64,000 nt of DNA from Micromonospora sp. NBC_00421. GTDB taxonomy: Bacteria; Actinomycetota; Actinomycetes; Mycobacteriales; Micromonosporaceae. Below the pieces are notes generated by a model that worked only from the letters and a program-made list of their open reading frames with translations, had not been told where the DNA came from and did not search any database. Numbering within the stretch: the first letter of the stretch is position 1; each line of letters opens with the position of its first letter. The stretch spans positions 1,612,001 through 1,676,000 of the forward strand of contig NZ_CP107929.1 in the NCBI RefSeq assembly GCF_036017915.1. The letters are read 5' to 3'. This document shows, piece after piece, positions 1-9,500 of this stretch. The translations under genes and the position numbers were made by a program.

Positions 1-2
1 CC

Positions 3-3000
3 GTCGCCTTCGAGGGCCGGGGCGAACCGCGGCTGACCGCGTACCTCGTCGGCGAGCGCACCCTGGTCAAGGCGGAGCTGGACACCTTCGTCGGCCGGCG
101 GCTGCCCGAGTACATGGTGCCGGACGCCTATGTACGGCTCGACGCGATGCCGTTGACCGACAACGGCAAGATCGCCCGTGGCCGGCTGCCGCTGCCGGAC
201 CGGCACACCATCATCCGCACCGGCGTCCCCTCCGTCGCACCCACCGCGACCCCGACGGCCACCGGCTCCACCCCGGAACCGACCGTCCCGCCGGAGCCCG
301 CCGTCGTCCCGCAGTCGACCGTCGCGCCGGAGCACCGCATCGCGCGGGTCTTCGCCGCCGTGCTCGGTCACGACGAGTTCCTGGTCACCGACAACTTCTT
401 CGACCTCGGTGGGGACTCGGCAAACGTCACCCGCGCGGCGCTGGCGCTCACCGAGGAGTTCGGCGTCCCGGTGAGCCCACCGGCGATCTTCGCCACCGGC
501 ACCCCCGAACGGCTCGCCGGACTGCTCGAACCCGCGCCCAGCGCGTCCGGGCGCTCCCGGACCGGCACCACCGGGGCGACCCCCGAGCAGGCCGTCGTCG
601 CTGCCGCCGAGGCGGTCGTCGCGGCCACCACCGACGCGGCTGCCGACCGTACCGTCGACGCCGCGTCGGACCCGGCGCACCCCGTCCCGGCCGGTGCGAC
701 CGGCGGACCGCAGGCCGCGACCGGCGACCCGGCCGAACCCGACACCGTACGGCCGGAGCCGCCCCGCCACCGCGCACCGGCGACCCGGTCCGGGACCCCG
801 GCACCCGACACCGTCGGGGAGCCGCTCGCCGTCATCGGCCTGGCCTGCCGGTTCCCCGGTGCCGCCACCCCCGACGAGTTCTGGGCCAACCTCGCCGACG
901 GGGTTTCCAGCGTCGGAGACGCGCCGACCGGACACCGTGGCTGGGGTCACCTCTGGTCCACCGCCGACGAGGTCCCGACCGGCTGGGTCGACCGGGTCGA
1001 GCACTTCGACGCCGCCCGGTTCCAGCTCACCGACCGGGAGGCCCGACGGCTGGACCCGTTGCAGCGGCTGCTGCTGAGCGTCACCGACGAGGCCCTGGAG
1101 AGCTGCGGCCACACCGCCGCCTCCCTCGGCACCGCCACCGGCGTCTTCATCGGCACCATCGCCAGCGACTTCCCCGAACTGGTGGCGGGCAGCATCGGGG
1201 CCGGCGACCCGCACGTGGCCACCGGCACGGCGGTGTCGATGGTGGCCAACCGGCTCTCCCACGCCTTCAACTGGTCGGGGCCGAGCTTCGCCGTCGACAC
1301 GGCCTGCTCGTCCTCACTGGTCGCCCTGCACCAGGCGGCCATGCACCTGCGCGCCGGGGAGGTGGACGCGGCCGTCGTCGGCGCGGCCAACCTGGTGCTG
1401 ACCCCCACCAAGACCCGCTCCTTCCTGCGCAACGGCATGCTCTCCCCGACCGGGGTGTGCCGCACCTTCGACGACGACGCCGACGGGTACGTCCGGGGCG
1501 AGGGCTGTGGGGTCATCGTCCTGAAGCGGCTCGCCGACGCCGAACGCGACGGCGACCCGATCCTCGCGGTGGTCCGCGGGTCCGCGGTGAACCACACCGG
1601 TGCCGCCGGCTTCCTGACCGCGCCGAGCAGCACCGCCCAGCAGGCGGTGATCCGCAGCGCCCTGCGGCGGGCCGGCGTCGAGGCGGACGGGATCGGCTAC
1701 ATCGAGGCGCACGGCACCGGCACCCAGCTCGGGGACCTGATCGAGCTGGAGGCGTTGCAGGCCGCCCTGGGCCCGGCGCGGCGGGGCACGGTGGCGGTCG
1801 GCTCGGTGAAGACGAACATCGGCCACCTCGAACCGGCGGCCGGGATCGCCGGCCTGATCAAGACGATCCTCGCGCTCCAGGCGGACCGGATTCCGCCCTC
1901 GGCCCACCTCACCTTCCCGAACCGGGCGTTCCGCTTCGAGAACTCGCCGCTGTTCGTCCCGGACCGGCTCGTCCCGTGGGTCGGGCCCCGGGTCGCCGGG
2001 GTCAGCAGCTTCGGCTTCGGCGGGGTGAACGCGCACGCCGTCCTCGCGGCGGCCCCGTCGCCGACCCGGGCGCCCGCCCGGACCGGTCCCGGCCTGCTCA
2101 CCCTCTCGGCCGGCTCGGAGGAGGGGCTGCGTATCCTCGCCGGTCGGCTCGTGCACCTGCTCCGGGCGCCGTACTGCCCGCCGCTGGCGTGGATCTGCGT
2201 GGCCAGCCGGCAGCGGCCGGCGGCGACGTACCGGCTCGCCTGCGTGGTGGACACCGTCGAACAGCTCGACGACAAGCTGATGCTCTTCCTCGCCCGCGCC
2301 GAGGGCACCCGGAACCTGTACACCGGGGTCGTCCCCATCTCGTCGGGGTTGACCCTGCCCCCGCTGGGTGACGCGCCCGGACGCGACGCCCTCGACTCGG
2401 CGGCCCGCCGCTTCGTGGCCGGCGACGGTCTGGTGGCCGGGGAACGCGCCCCGGTGCGCTTTCCCACCGCCCCGCACGAGGAGAAGCACCTGTGGCTGGC
2501 ACCCGCGTCGTCGGCGGGGCAGCTCCCGGCGGCCGGCACGCCCGGCGACCGGTCGTGGCGCGAGCACCCGGAGGCCCTGGAACACGTGGTGCTGGGCGAC
2601 CCGACGCTGCCCGGCGCCGGCTACCCCGGCAAGGTCGCCGAGCTGCTCGGACGGGACGCCTTCACCCTGCGGGACCTCACCTTCCGGGCCACCGTACGGC
2701 CGCCGACGACGCTCACCGCCGAACGGCACGGCACCCGGGTCACCTTCCGTGACGACACCGCCGCCGTGGTCTGCGACCTGGAGGTGACCGACCCCGAACC
2801 GGCCGATCCGACGCTCACCCCACCCGCCGACCCCGTCGGGCTCACCCCGGTCGACCTCGACGGCATGTACCGCGACTTCGACCGCAACGGCCTGCGGTAC
2901 GGCCCGAGCTTCCGCTGCGTACGCCAACTGTCGATAGCGGACGGTGCGGCGACCGGCACCCTGCGGGTCGAGGCCGGACCCGACGCCGGTCCGGTGGACG

Positions 3001-6000
3001 CCCGGCTGCTCGACGGTGCCTTCCAGGTGGCCCTCGCCGCCTGCGGGGCGCAGGGCCTCTACGTGCCGTTCACCGTCTCCCGGCTGACCGTGCGGGGCCG
3101 GCTCACCGGCGAGGTCCGCGTGCACGCCCGCCGGGACCGGGGCAGCGCGCCCGACGCCGGGCTGCTCACCGCCAGCCTGGTGGTGCTCGACGGCGACCGG
3201 CCGGTGCTCACCGCCCAGGGCGTCACCTGGCGTCGGATCTCCCCGGCACCGCCGTCCACCCCGTCCACCCCGGCGGGCGCGCACGACCGGGCCCGGTTCG
3301 ACGGCACCACCCCGCCCGGCGGCCCCGCGCACCGTGACGCCCCGCCCGGGTCCGTCCCGGTCCACGGTGCCGAGGGCAACGGTCGGGTCCCGGCCGCGAC
3401 CGGACCCGCCGCCGCAGCCCCCGTCCCGGCCAACGGGGTCGCCGCCTCCTTCCCGGTCATCGGGGCCGCCGGTGCCGGCGACCTCGGTCGGGCGCTGGCC
3501 CGGTGGATCGCCGAGGGCCTGGAGACCGACGTCGAGACCCTCGAACTGGACCGCCCGTTGGAGGCGCAGGGGCTCGACTCGATGCTGGCCGTCTCGCTGG
3601 CCCAGGACATCCGTAGCCGGCTCGGCGTGGACATCCCGGTCACCATGCTGCTCGAGGTGGGGACGGTGGAGAACCTCGCCCGGGAACTGCGCGACACGTA
3701 CGGCGTCACCGCCGTGCCCGGTGCCGTACCGGCAACCGGCGCGGTGCCACCCGCACCGGACGGCGGCTCTCCGGCTGACACGCCGGTCGTACCGGCCCCG
3801 GCCCCGGCTGTGGTGACGCCGGTCGCCGAGGCGACCTCGGCGGCTCCGGACCGGCACGACATCGCCATCGTGGGCATCGACGGCGTCTTCCCCACCGCCG
3901 GCAACCTCGACGAGCTGTGGGAGGTGCTCACCAGGGGCGAGGACTGCCTCCGCGAGGTCCCGAAGTCCCGCTGGGACATCGACGACTACTACTCCGACGC
4001 GGCCGAACCCGGCACCGTCTACCTGCGCCGGGCGGGCTTCGTCGACGATCTGACCGACTTCGACGCGCCGTTCTTCCGGATCTCACCGGCCGAGGCCCAG
4101 TGGATCGACCCGCAGCAGCGCCACCTCATCCAGTCCGCCTGGCGCGCGCTGGAGGACGCCGGCCTGTCGGGCCGTACGGCCGGCCGGTCGACAGGCGTGT
4201 TCGTCGGCGCCAGCTACCAGCACTACCGGGACATGGTCGTCGGCGACGTGGTGCAGACCGCTGCCGGGCTGGGCAACCACAACGCGATCCTGGCGAACCG
4301 GGTGAGTTACTTCCTGGATCTGTCGGGGCCGAGCATGACGATCGACACGTTGTGTTCGTCGTCGTTGGTGGCGTTGCACACCGCCGTGCGCAGCATCCGC
4401 AATGGCGAGTGCGACCAGGCCATCGTTGCCGGAGTCCACCTGGCCATGTCTCCGCAGTACTTCCAGCTCGGCTCCCGCCTGCGTTCGTTCTCTCCGTCGG
4501 GTGCGTCGCGGGCGTTCGATGCGGGGGCGGATGGGTTCGTGCCGGGTGAGGGTGTGGTGACGGTGGTGGTGAAGCGGTTGGTGGATGCGGTGCGGGATGG
4601 GGATCGGGTGCGGGGGGTGATTCGGGGTTCTGCGGTGAATCACGGTGGTCGGACGAGTGGGTTGACGGTGCCGAGCAGTGCGGCGCAGCGGGAGGTGATC
4701 GTGGCGGCGTTGCGGGATGCGGGTGTGGGTCCGGAGGGGATCGGGATGGTGGAGGCGCATGGGACGGGGACGTCGTTGGGTGATCCGATCGAGGTGGAGG
4801 GTTTGACGCGGGCGTGGCGGGGGTTTACGTCGCGGACGCAGTTCTGTGCGATTGGTTCGTTGAAGTCGAATATTGGTCATTTGGAGCCGGCGGCGGGTTT
4901 GGCGGGGTTGGTGAAGGTGTTGTTGTCGTTGGAGCACGGGGTGGTGCCGGCGACGTTGCATGTGGTGCGGCCGAATGACCATATTCGGTTTGAGGACACT
5001 CCGTTTTTTGTGGCGGATCGGCCGGTGTCGTGGCCTCGGGTCGAGGGTGTGCCGCGTCGGGCGGCGGTGTCGGCGTTCGGGATGGGTGGGGTGAACGCGC
5101 ACGTGATCGTGGAGGAGGCACCGGCCCTGGCGGTTCGGGAGCCTCTGCCACAGGGGTCGTTTGTGGTGAAGGTGTCCGCGGCCAGTGAGGACGGGGTGCG
5201 TCGGCTCGCGGACGGGTATGCGCGGGTGTTGTCGGGTGTGGGTTCTGCTGACCTGGGTGATGTGGGGTTCACGGCGAATGTGGGTCGTGCGTCGCATCGG
5301 TTCCGGGTGGCGGTGCAGGGTGTTGACGGGTCTGGGTTGGCCAATGCTCTGAGCGCGGTGGTGGGTGGGGATCGGCCGGTGGGTCGGTTGTCGAATCAGC
5401 CGCCGTTGTCGGTGTTCCTGTTCTCGGGTCAGGGTTCGCAGTATGCGGGGATGGGTGCGGGGTTGTACGCGACTGAGCCGGTGTTTCGTGAGGCGTTTGA
5501 TGAGTGCGCTGAGCTGGTGGGGTCGTGTTCGGATGTGCTGTTGCGGGAGGTGGTGTTGGGGGGTCGGGGTGGTGAGTTGGTGCAGACGCGGTTCGCGCAG
5601 GTGGGGATCGTGTCGGTGCAGGTGGGGTTGGTGCGGTTGTTGGAGTCGTGGGGTGTGCGGCCGGGGTTGGTGGTGGGTCACAGTGTGGGTGAGTTGACGG
5701 CGGGTTGGGCGGCGGGGGTTTTCGGGTTGGGGGAGTTGTTGCGGTTGGCGGTGGTGCGGGGTGGGTTGATGCAGGCGCAGCCCTCGGATGGGGCGATGGC
5801 GGTGGTGTTCGCCGACGCCGGATCGGTGGAGGCGGTGTTGTCGTCGTTTCCGGGGGTGGAGATCGCGGCGTTCAACGCCCCGCGCAGTGTGACGATCTCC
5901 GGCCCGGCCGAGATGGTGGAGGCGTTCGGGTCGGGGTCGGGGTTGCGGACGCAGCGGTTGACGGTGAGTCATGCGTTCCATTCGGCGGCGATGGCGGGTG

Positions 6001-6557
6001 CGGTGGACCCGTTCGCCCAGGCGTTCGGGCAGGCGGTGGTGTCACCGCCACGGGTCGGGTTCGCCTCCACAGTGACGGGTGGTTGGCATGACGCCGGGTC
6101 AGTGGCGGATGGCCGGTTGTGGGGGTCGGGGATTCGCCAACCGGTGCGTTTCTCCCAGGCGATCGAGGCGGTGGGTGCGGCTGGTGGTCGGGTGTTCTGG
6201 GAGATCGGCGCGCATCCCGTGTTGACCGGTCTGGCGCGGTCGACGCTTACCGACACCGGTCTGACCTGGTTGTCGACGCTGCGACGGGACCACGACGATC
6301 AGGCGCAGCTCCACACGGCGGTCACGTCGTTCTACAACCAGGGTCACGGTGAGATCGACTGGGCCGGGGTGCACCACGGGAAGGGACACCGGACCACCAC
6401 CATCCCCACCTACCCCTTCGAGCGCCGGGAGTTGAGCGCACCCCGGTTCCCCGGTTCCGCCGCCGCGCGGCGTCGACCGGAGCCGGAGGTCTCGGTACCC
6501 GCAGCAGGTGACGAGGCAGTCGGCCACCCGTTGTTCGACCGTCACTACGAGCACTGA
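3..6557 (+). CDS. Hybrid NRPS/PKS, 5' partial: (A)-PCP-KS-DH-ACP-KS-AT
   Basis: The reading frame is open from the window edge, so the start lies upstream. Counting from the first full codon: residues 1-65 are the end of an adenylation domain (A10 motif NGKIARGRLP); a PCP follows near 111-176 (GGDS). KS1 is ~273-693 (DTACSSS, EAHGTGT, KTNIGH all intact), then an AT-less linker. A DH lies ~853-1078 (HVVLGDPTLPG; DGAFQ), an ACP ~1158-1233 (GLDSM), KS2 ~1286-1705 (DTLCSSS, EAHGTGT, KSNIGH), and an AT ~1801-2110 (GQGSQ, GHSVGE). HAFH in the AT suggests malonyl-CoA. The protein stops shortly after the post-AT motif PTYPF, so the DH-KR-ACP of module 2 must come from the next protein. The A-domain specificity residues are outside the window, so the starter amino acid is unknown. 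From nt 4296 onward most of the sequence belongs to a repeated cassette rich in GTG/TTG/GGG codons, unlike the C-ending codons elsewhere in the gene. Confidence 0.93.
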   Translation, partial: VAFEGRGEPRLTAYLVGERTLVKAELDTFVGRRLPEYMVPDAYVRLDAMPLTDNGKIARGRLPLPDRHTIIRTGVPSVAPTATPTATGSTPEPTVPPEPAVVPQSTVAPEHRIARVFAAVLGHDEFLVTDNFFDLGGDSANVTRAALALTEEFGVPVSPPAIFATGTPERLAGLLEPAPSASGRSRTGTTGATPEQAVVAAAEAVVAATTDAAADRTVDAASDPAHPVPAGATGGPQAATGDPAEPDTVRPEPPRHRAPATRSGTPAPDTVGEPLAVIGLACRFPGAATPDEFWANLADGVSSVGDAPTGHRGWGHLWSTADEVPTGWVDRVEHFDAARFQLTDREARRLDPLQRLLLSVTDEALESCGHTAASLGTATGVFIGTIASDFPELVAGSIGAGDPHVATGTAVSMVANRLSHAFNWSGPSFAVDTACSSSLVALHQAAMHLRAGEVDAAVVGAANLVLTPTKTRSFLRNGMLSPTGVCRTFDDDADGYVRGEGCGVIVLKRLADAERDGDPILAVVRGSAVNHTGAAGFLTAPSSTAQQAVIRSALRRAGVEADGIGYIEAHGTGTQLGDLIELEALQAALGPARRGTVAVGSVKTNIGHLEPAAGIAGLIKTILALQADRIPPSAHLTFPNRAFRFENSPLFVPDRLVPWVGPRVAGVSSFGFGGVNAHAVLAAAPSPTRAPARTGPGLLTLSAGSEEGLRILAGRLVHLLRAPYCPPLAWICVASRQRPAATYRLACVVDTVEQLDDKLMLFLARAEGTRNLYTGVVPISSGLTLPPLGDAPGRDALDSAARRFVAGDGLVAGERAPVRFPTAPHEEKHLWLAPASSAGQLPAAGTPGDRSWREHPEALEHVVLGDPTLPGAGYPGKVAELLGRDAFTLRDLTFRATVRPPTTLTAERHGTRVTFRDDTAAVVCDLEVTDPEPADPTLTPPADPVGLTPVDLDGMYRDFDRNGLRYGPSFRCVRQLSIADGAATGTLRVEAGPDAGPVDARLLDGAFQVALAACGAQGLYVPFTVSRLTVRGRLTGEVRVHARRDRGSAPDAGLLTASLVVLDGDRPVLTAQGVTWRRISPAPPSTPSTPAGAHDRARFDGTTPPGGPAHRDAPPGSVPVHGAEGNGRVPAATGPAAAAPVPANGVAASFPVIGAAGAGDLGRALARWIAEGLETDVETLELDRPLEAQGLDSMLAVSLAQDIRSRLGVDIPVTMLLEVGTVENLARELRDTYGVTAVPGAVPATGAVPPAPDGGSPADTPVVPAPAPAVVTPVAEATSAAPDRHDIAIVGIDGVFPTAGNLDELWEVLTRGEDCLREVPKSRWDIDDYYSDAAEPGTVYLRRAGFVDDLTDFDAPFFRISPAEAQWIDPQQRHLIQSAWRALEDAGLSGRTAGRSTGVFVGASYQHYRDMVVGDVVQTAAGLGNHNAILANRVSYFLDLSGPSMTIDTLCSSSLVALHTAVRSIRNGECDQAIVAGVHLAMSPQYFQLGSRLRSFSPSGASRAFDAGADGFVPGEGVVTVVVKRLVDAVRDGDRVRGVIRGSAVNHGGRTSGLTVPSSAAQREVIVAALRDAGVGPEGIGMVEAHGTGTSLGDPIEVEGLTRAWRGFTSRTQFCAIGSLKSNIGHLEPAAGLAGLVKVLLSLEHGVVPATLHVVRPNDHIRFEDTPFFVADRPVSWPRVEGVPRRAAVSAFGMGGVNAHVIVEEAPALAVREPLPQGSFVVKVSAASEDGVRRLADGYARVLSGVGSADLGDVGFTANVGRASHRFRVAVQGVDGSGLANALSAVVGGDRPVGRLSNQPPLSVFLFSGQGSQYAGMGAGLYATEPVFREAFDECAELVGSCSDVLLREVVLGGRGGELVQTRFAQVGIVSVQVGLVRLLESWGVRPGLVVGHSVGELTAGWAAGVFGLGELLRLAVVRGGLMQAQPSDGAMAVVFADAGSVEAVLSSFPGVEIAAFNAPRSVTISGPAEMVEAFGSGSGLRTQRLTVSHAFHSAAMAGAVDPFAQAFGQAVVSPPRVGFASTVTGGWHDAGSVADGRLWGSGIRQPVRFSQAIEAVGAAGGRVFWEIGAHPVLTGLARSTLTDTGLTWLSTLRRDHDDQAQLHTAVTSFYNQGHGEIDWAGVHHGKGHRTTTIPTYPFERRELSAPRFPGSAAARRRPEPEVSVPAAGDEAVGHPLFDRHYEH
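4296..6419 (+). repeat. KS-AT repeat cassette, copy 1
   Basis: A tract of distinct codon use (GTG, TTG, GGG, T-ending codons). 4296-5209 matches 12721-13634 apart from a variable island at 4402-4493 and a few changes at its 3' end; 4494-5160 is identical. 4686-6419 matches 20315-22048 with 11 substitutions by eye in 1,734 bp, none of them before 5812. It ends exactly at the conserved post-AT motif PTYPF. Confidence 0.9.
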
Positions 6558-6567
6558 GCGAGGGAAC

Positions 6568-9500
6568 GTGACGTACCGGGTCGAGACCTACGAGAAGACC
6601 TTCGCCGCACACGAGCCGTTCATCGCCCAGCACCGCTCCGGCGGTCTCGGCATCCTGCCCGCCGCCGTGCAACTGGAGATGGCCCTGCTGGGGGTCGCCC
6701 AGCGCGGGGCGTTCCGCCCGCTCGAACTCGTCGACGTCGCCTTCGTCCGGCCGTTCACGGTCGCCGACGGCGAGCAGGTCACCGGCCGCCTCGACGTGAC
6801 CCTGGGGGAGCGGACCCGGTTCGAGTTGGGCGCGGTGACCCCCGAGGGCCGCAGGACGGTGTCCACCGGGTCGGGCGGGCCGATCCCGTCGGGCACCCGG
6901 CCGCCGGCCGCCTGGGCGGTGAGCTGCCCGGTGCCGGTCCCGCCGGAGCGCGTCTACGCCGGCTGGTCGGCCGCCGGCCTGGTCTACGGGCCTGACTTCC
7001 GCACCGTACGCCGGCTCGCCGTCGGCGCGGGCACCGCCGAGGCGACCCTGGAGACGGTGGCCCAGCCGCTGCCGTGGTACTCCCATCCGCTGCTGATCGA
7101 CGGCGTCTTCCAGGTGGTCAGCTGCGCCCTCCAGGACCTCACCGGGGGCGACCCACCGGGGCCGATGCTGCCGATCGGGGTGGCCCGCCTCGCCCTGCAC
7201 GCCGAGCTGTCCCCGCTCAGCGCCGGAGTGACCGTCCGGGTACGACGTACCGCCGTGCAGGACGCCTGGTCCGTCGCGGACGCCATCCTGGTCGACGACA
7301 CCGGCCGGGTCGTCGCCGCACTCACCGGGGTACGGATGCGCCGGTCGCCGGCCGCGCGTCCCGCACCGGCGACCGGGCGGCTGCTCACCCGGATCGACTG
7401 GGCCCCCGCCGCCGCCCCCGCCCCCGGGGGGCCGGCGGCCGGCACCTGGGTGGTCCTGCACCACGGCGAGCGGGACGGTCCGGGTGCGGCCACCGTGCGG
7501 GCACTGCGCGCCGACGGGGCCCGGGTCGTCGAGGTGCTGCCCGAGCCACCGGCGTCGGGCCTCGGGGCCGACCAGCGGGTGATCCCGGAGCCCGACGAGC
7601 CGGCGTTCCAGCGGCTCTGGGCGGAGCTGGCGGAGCCGGTCGCCGGCGTGGTGCACCTGTGGAACACCGGCCCGGCCCGACCGGAACCCACCGAACTGCG
7701 TCTCGGCCTCTACTCCTGCCTCGCCGCCCTGAAGACCCTCGGCCAGCGGCAGCGCTCCGGGCACTTCCTGGTCGGCACGGAGCTCGGTCAACCGGTGGCC
7801 GGTGGCGACATCCCGGAGCCGGCCCGGGCCGCGCTGTGGGGGCTCGTCCGCACCGCCGCCATCGAGTACCCGGGGCTGCGGCCCCGTCTCGTCGACCTCG
7901 ATCCCGCCTCGGCCGTCGCCCTGCCGGCCGAACTGGGCGACGGGGGACCGGTGGAGACCGGCTACCGTGCCGGAGTACGGCACGCGCCGGTCCGGGTGCC
8001 CCTGGCCGCGGCCGACGGTGGTCGGCCATCGGTCCGGCCGGCCGGCCGTTACCTGATTCTCGGCGGCCACGGTGGGCTGGGCCTGGCGGTGGCCCGCCGC
8101 TTCGCCGCCGACGGCGCCGGCCTGGTCGCGCTGGTCAGCCGCTCCGGCGGCACCGGCATCGACCCCGCCGTCCTGGCCGGCATCGAGTCGTACGGCTGCC
8201 GGGTGGTCTCGTTCGCCGCCGACGTCGGCGCACCCGGCGCGCTGGCCGAGGTGGTACGGGAGATCGGCCGCCGCTTCGGTGACCTGCACGGGGTGGTGCA
8301 CGCCGCCGGTGCGCTGAAGGACGGGCTGCTGCGCGGCACCACCGCCGGGGACGTGGCCGAGGTGCTGCGCCCGAAGGTCGACGGGGCGCACGAACTGGCC
8401 GCCGCCGTAGCCGGCACCGCGCTGGACTTCGCCGTGCTGTTCGCCTCGGTCTCCGGCACCTTCGGCAACCTCGGCCAGGGCGGGTACGCCGCCGCCAACG
8501 CCTACCTCGACGCGTTCGCGCACGCCCAGGGCAACCCGTGGACCAGCGTGGACTGGGGGCTGTGGGGCGAGGTGGGCATGGGCACCGCGGTTGCCGAGCA
8601 GCTTCGGCGGCGCGGCGTCCGGCCGCTCGGCACGGTCGAGGCGCTCGACGCGCTGATGACCGTCCTGCGTGACGACGTCCGGCAGGTCGTCATCGCCCAT
8701 CCCGACGTCGCGCCGGGCGTCGGGCCCGTCGGCACCGGGGAGACGCCCGGCGCCGGCGTGGCCCCCGCCCACCCGACACCCACGCCGCCGGCCGCCGCCC
8801 ATCCGGCCCCGGCCGCCGCCCATCCGGCCCCGGCCGCCGCGCACCCGGCCCCGGCCGCCGCTGGGCCCGGTGCGTCCCCGCGTGGGTCCGACGACATCGA
8901 CGCCGGACGCACCGAGGACGGGCTCGCCGACTTCCTCGCGGAGCGGCTGGGCCTCGACGATCTCGACCGGACCGCCCCGCTGACCGACTACGGCATCAAC
9001 TCGATCCTGAGCGTCGAGCTGGCCGAGGAGTTGTCCCGGCGGTGGGCGGTAGCCCTCCCGGCCACCCTCTTCCTCGAGTACGGCGACTTCGCCGAGCTGG
9101 CCGGGGCGCTCGCCACCCGGTACGGGGCCCGGCCACCCGCCCCGCAGCCGGCACCGGCCGCCGCTGCGCCCCCGCCGGTGGCTGTCGTGCCGGACCCGGC
9201 TCCCGTCACCGGGCCGGCGGCACGGCGGGCCGGTGACGTCGCCGTGGTGGCCGTCTCCGGTGACCTGCCCGGGGGACGCGACCTGGCCGACCTGTGGCCG
9301 ATGCTGCGCGCCGGCACGGACGCGTTCACCGAGATTCCGGCCGACCGCTGGCCCATCGACGACCACTACCAGCAGCGCAGCCCCGACATGACGGGCACCT
9401 ACTGCCGGACCGGCGCGTTCGTCGCCGGGATCGACCGCTTCGACCCGAAGTTCTTCGGCATCGCCGTCCGGGAGGCCGAGGAGATGGATCCGCAGCAGAA

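Noticed and set aside
8791..8853. Tandem 21-bp repeats considered as a CRISPR-like array
   Set aside because: Units are contiguous without spacers and encode an in-frame linker; no cas gene is present.
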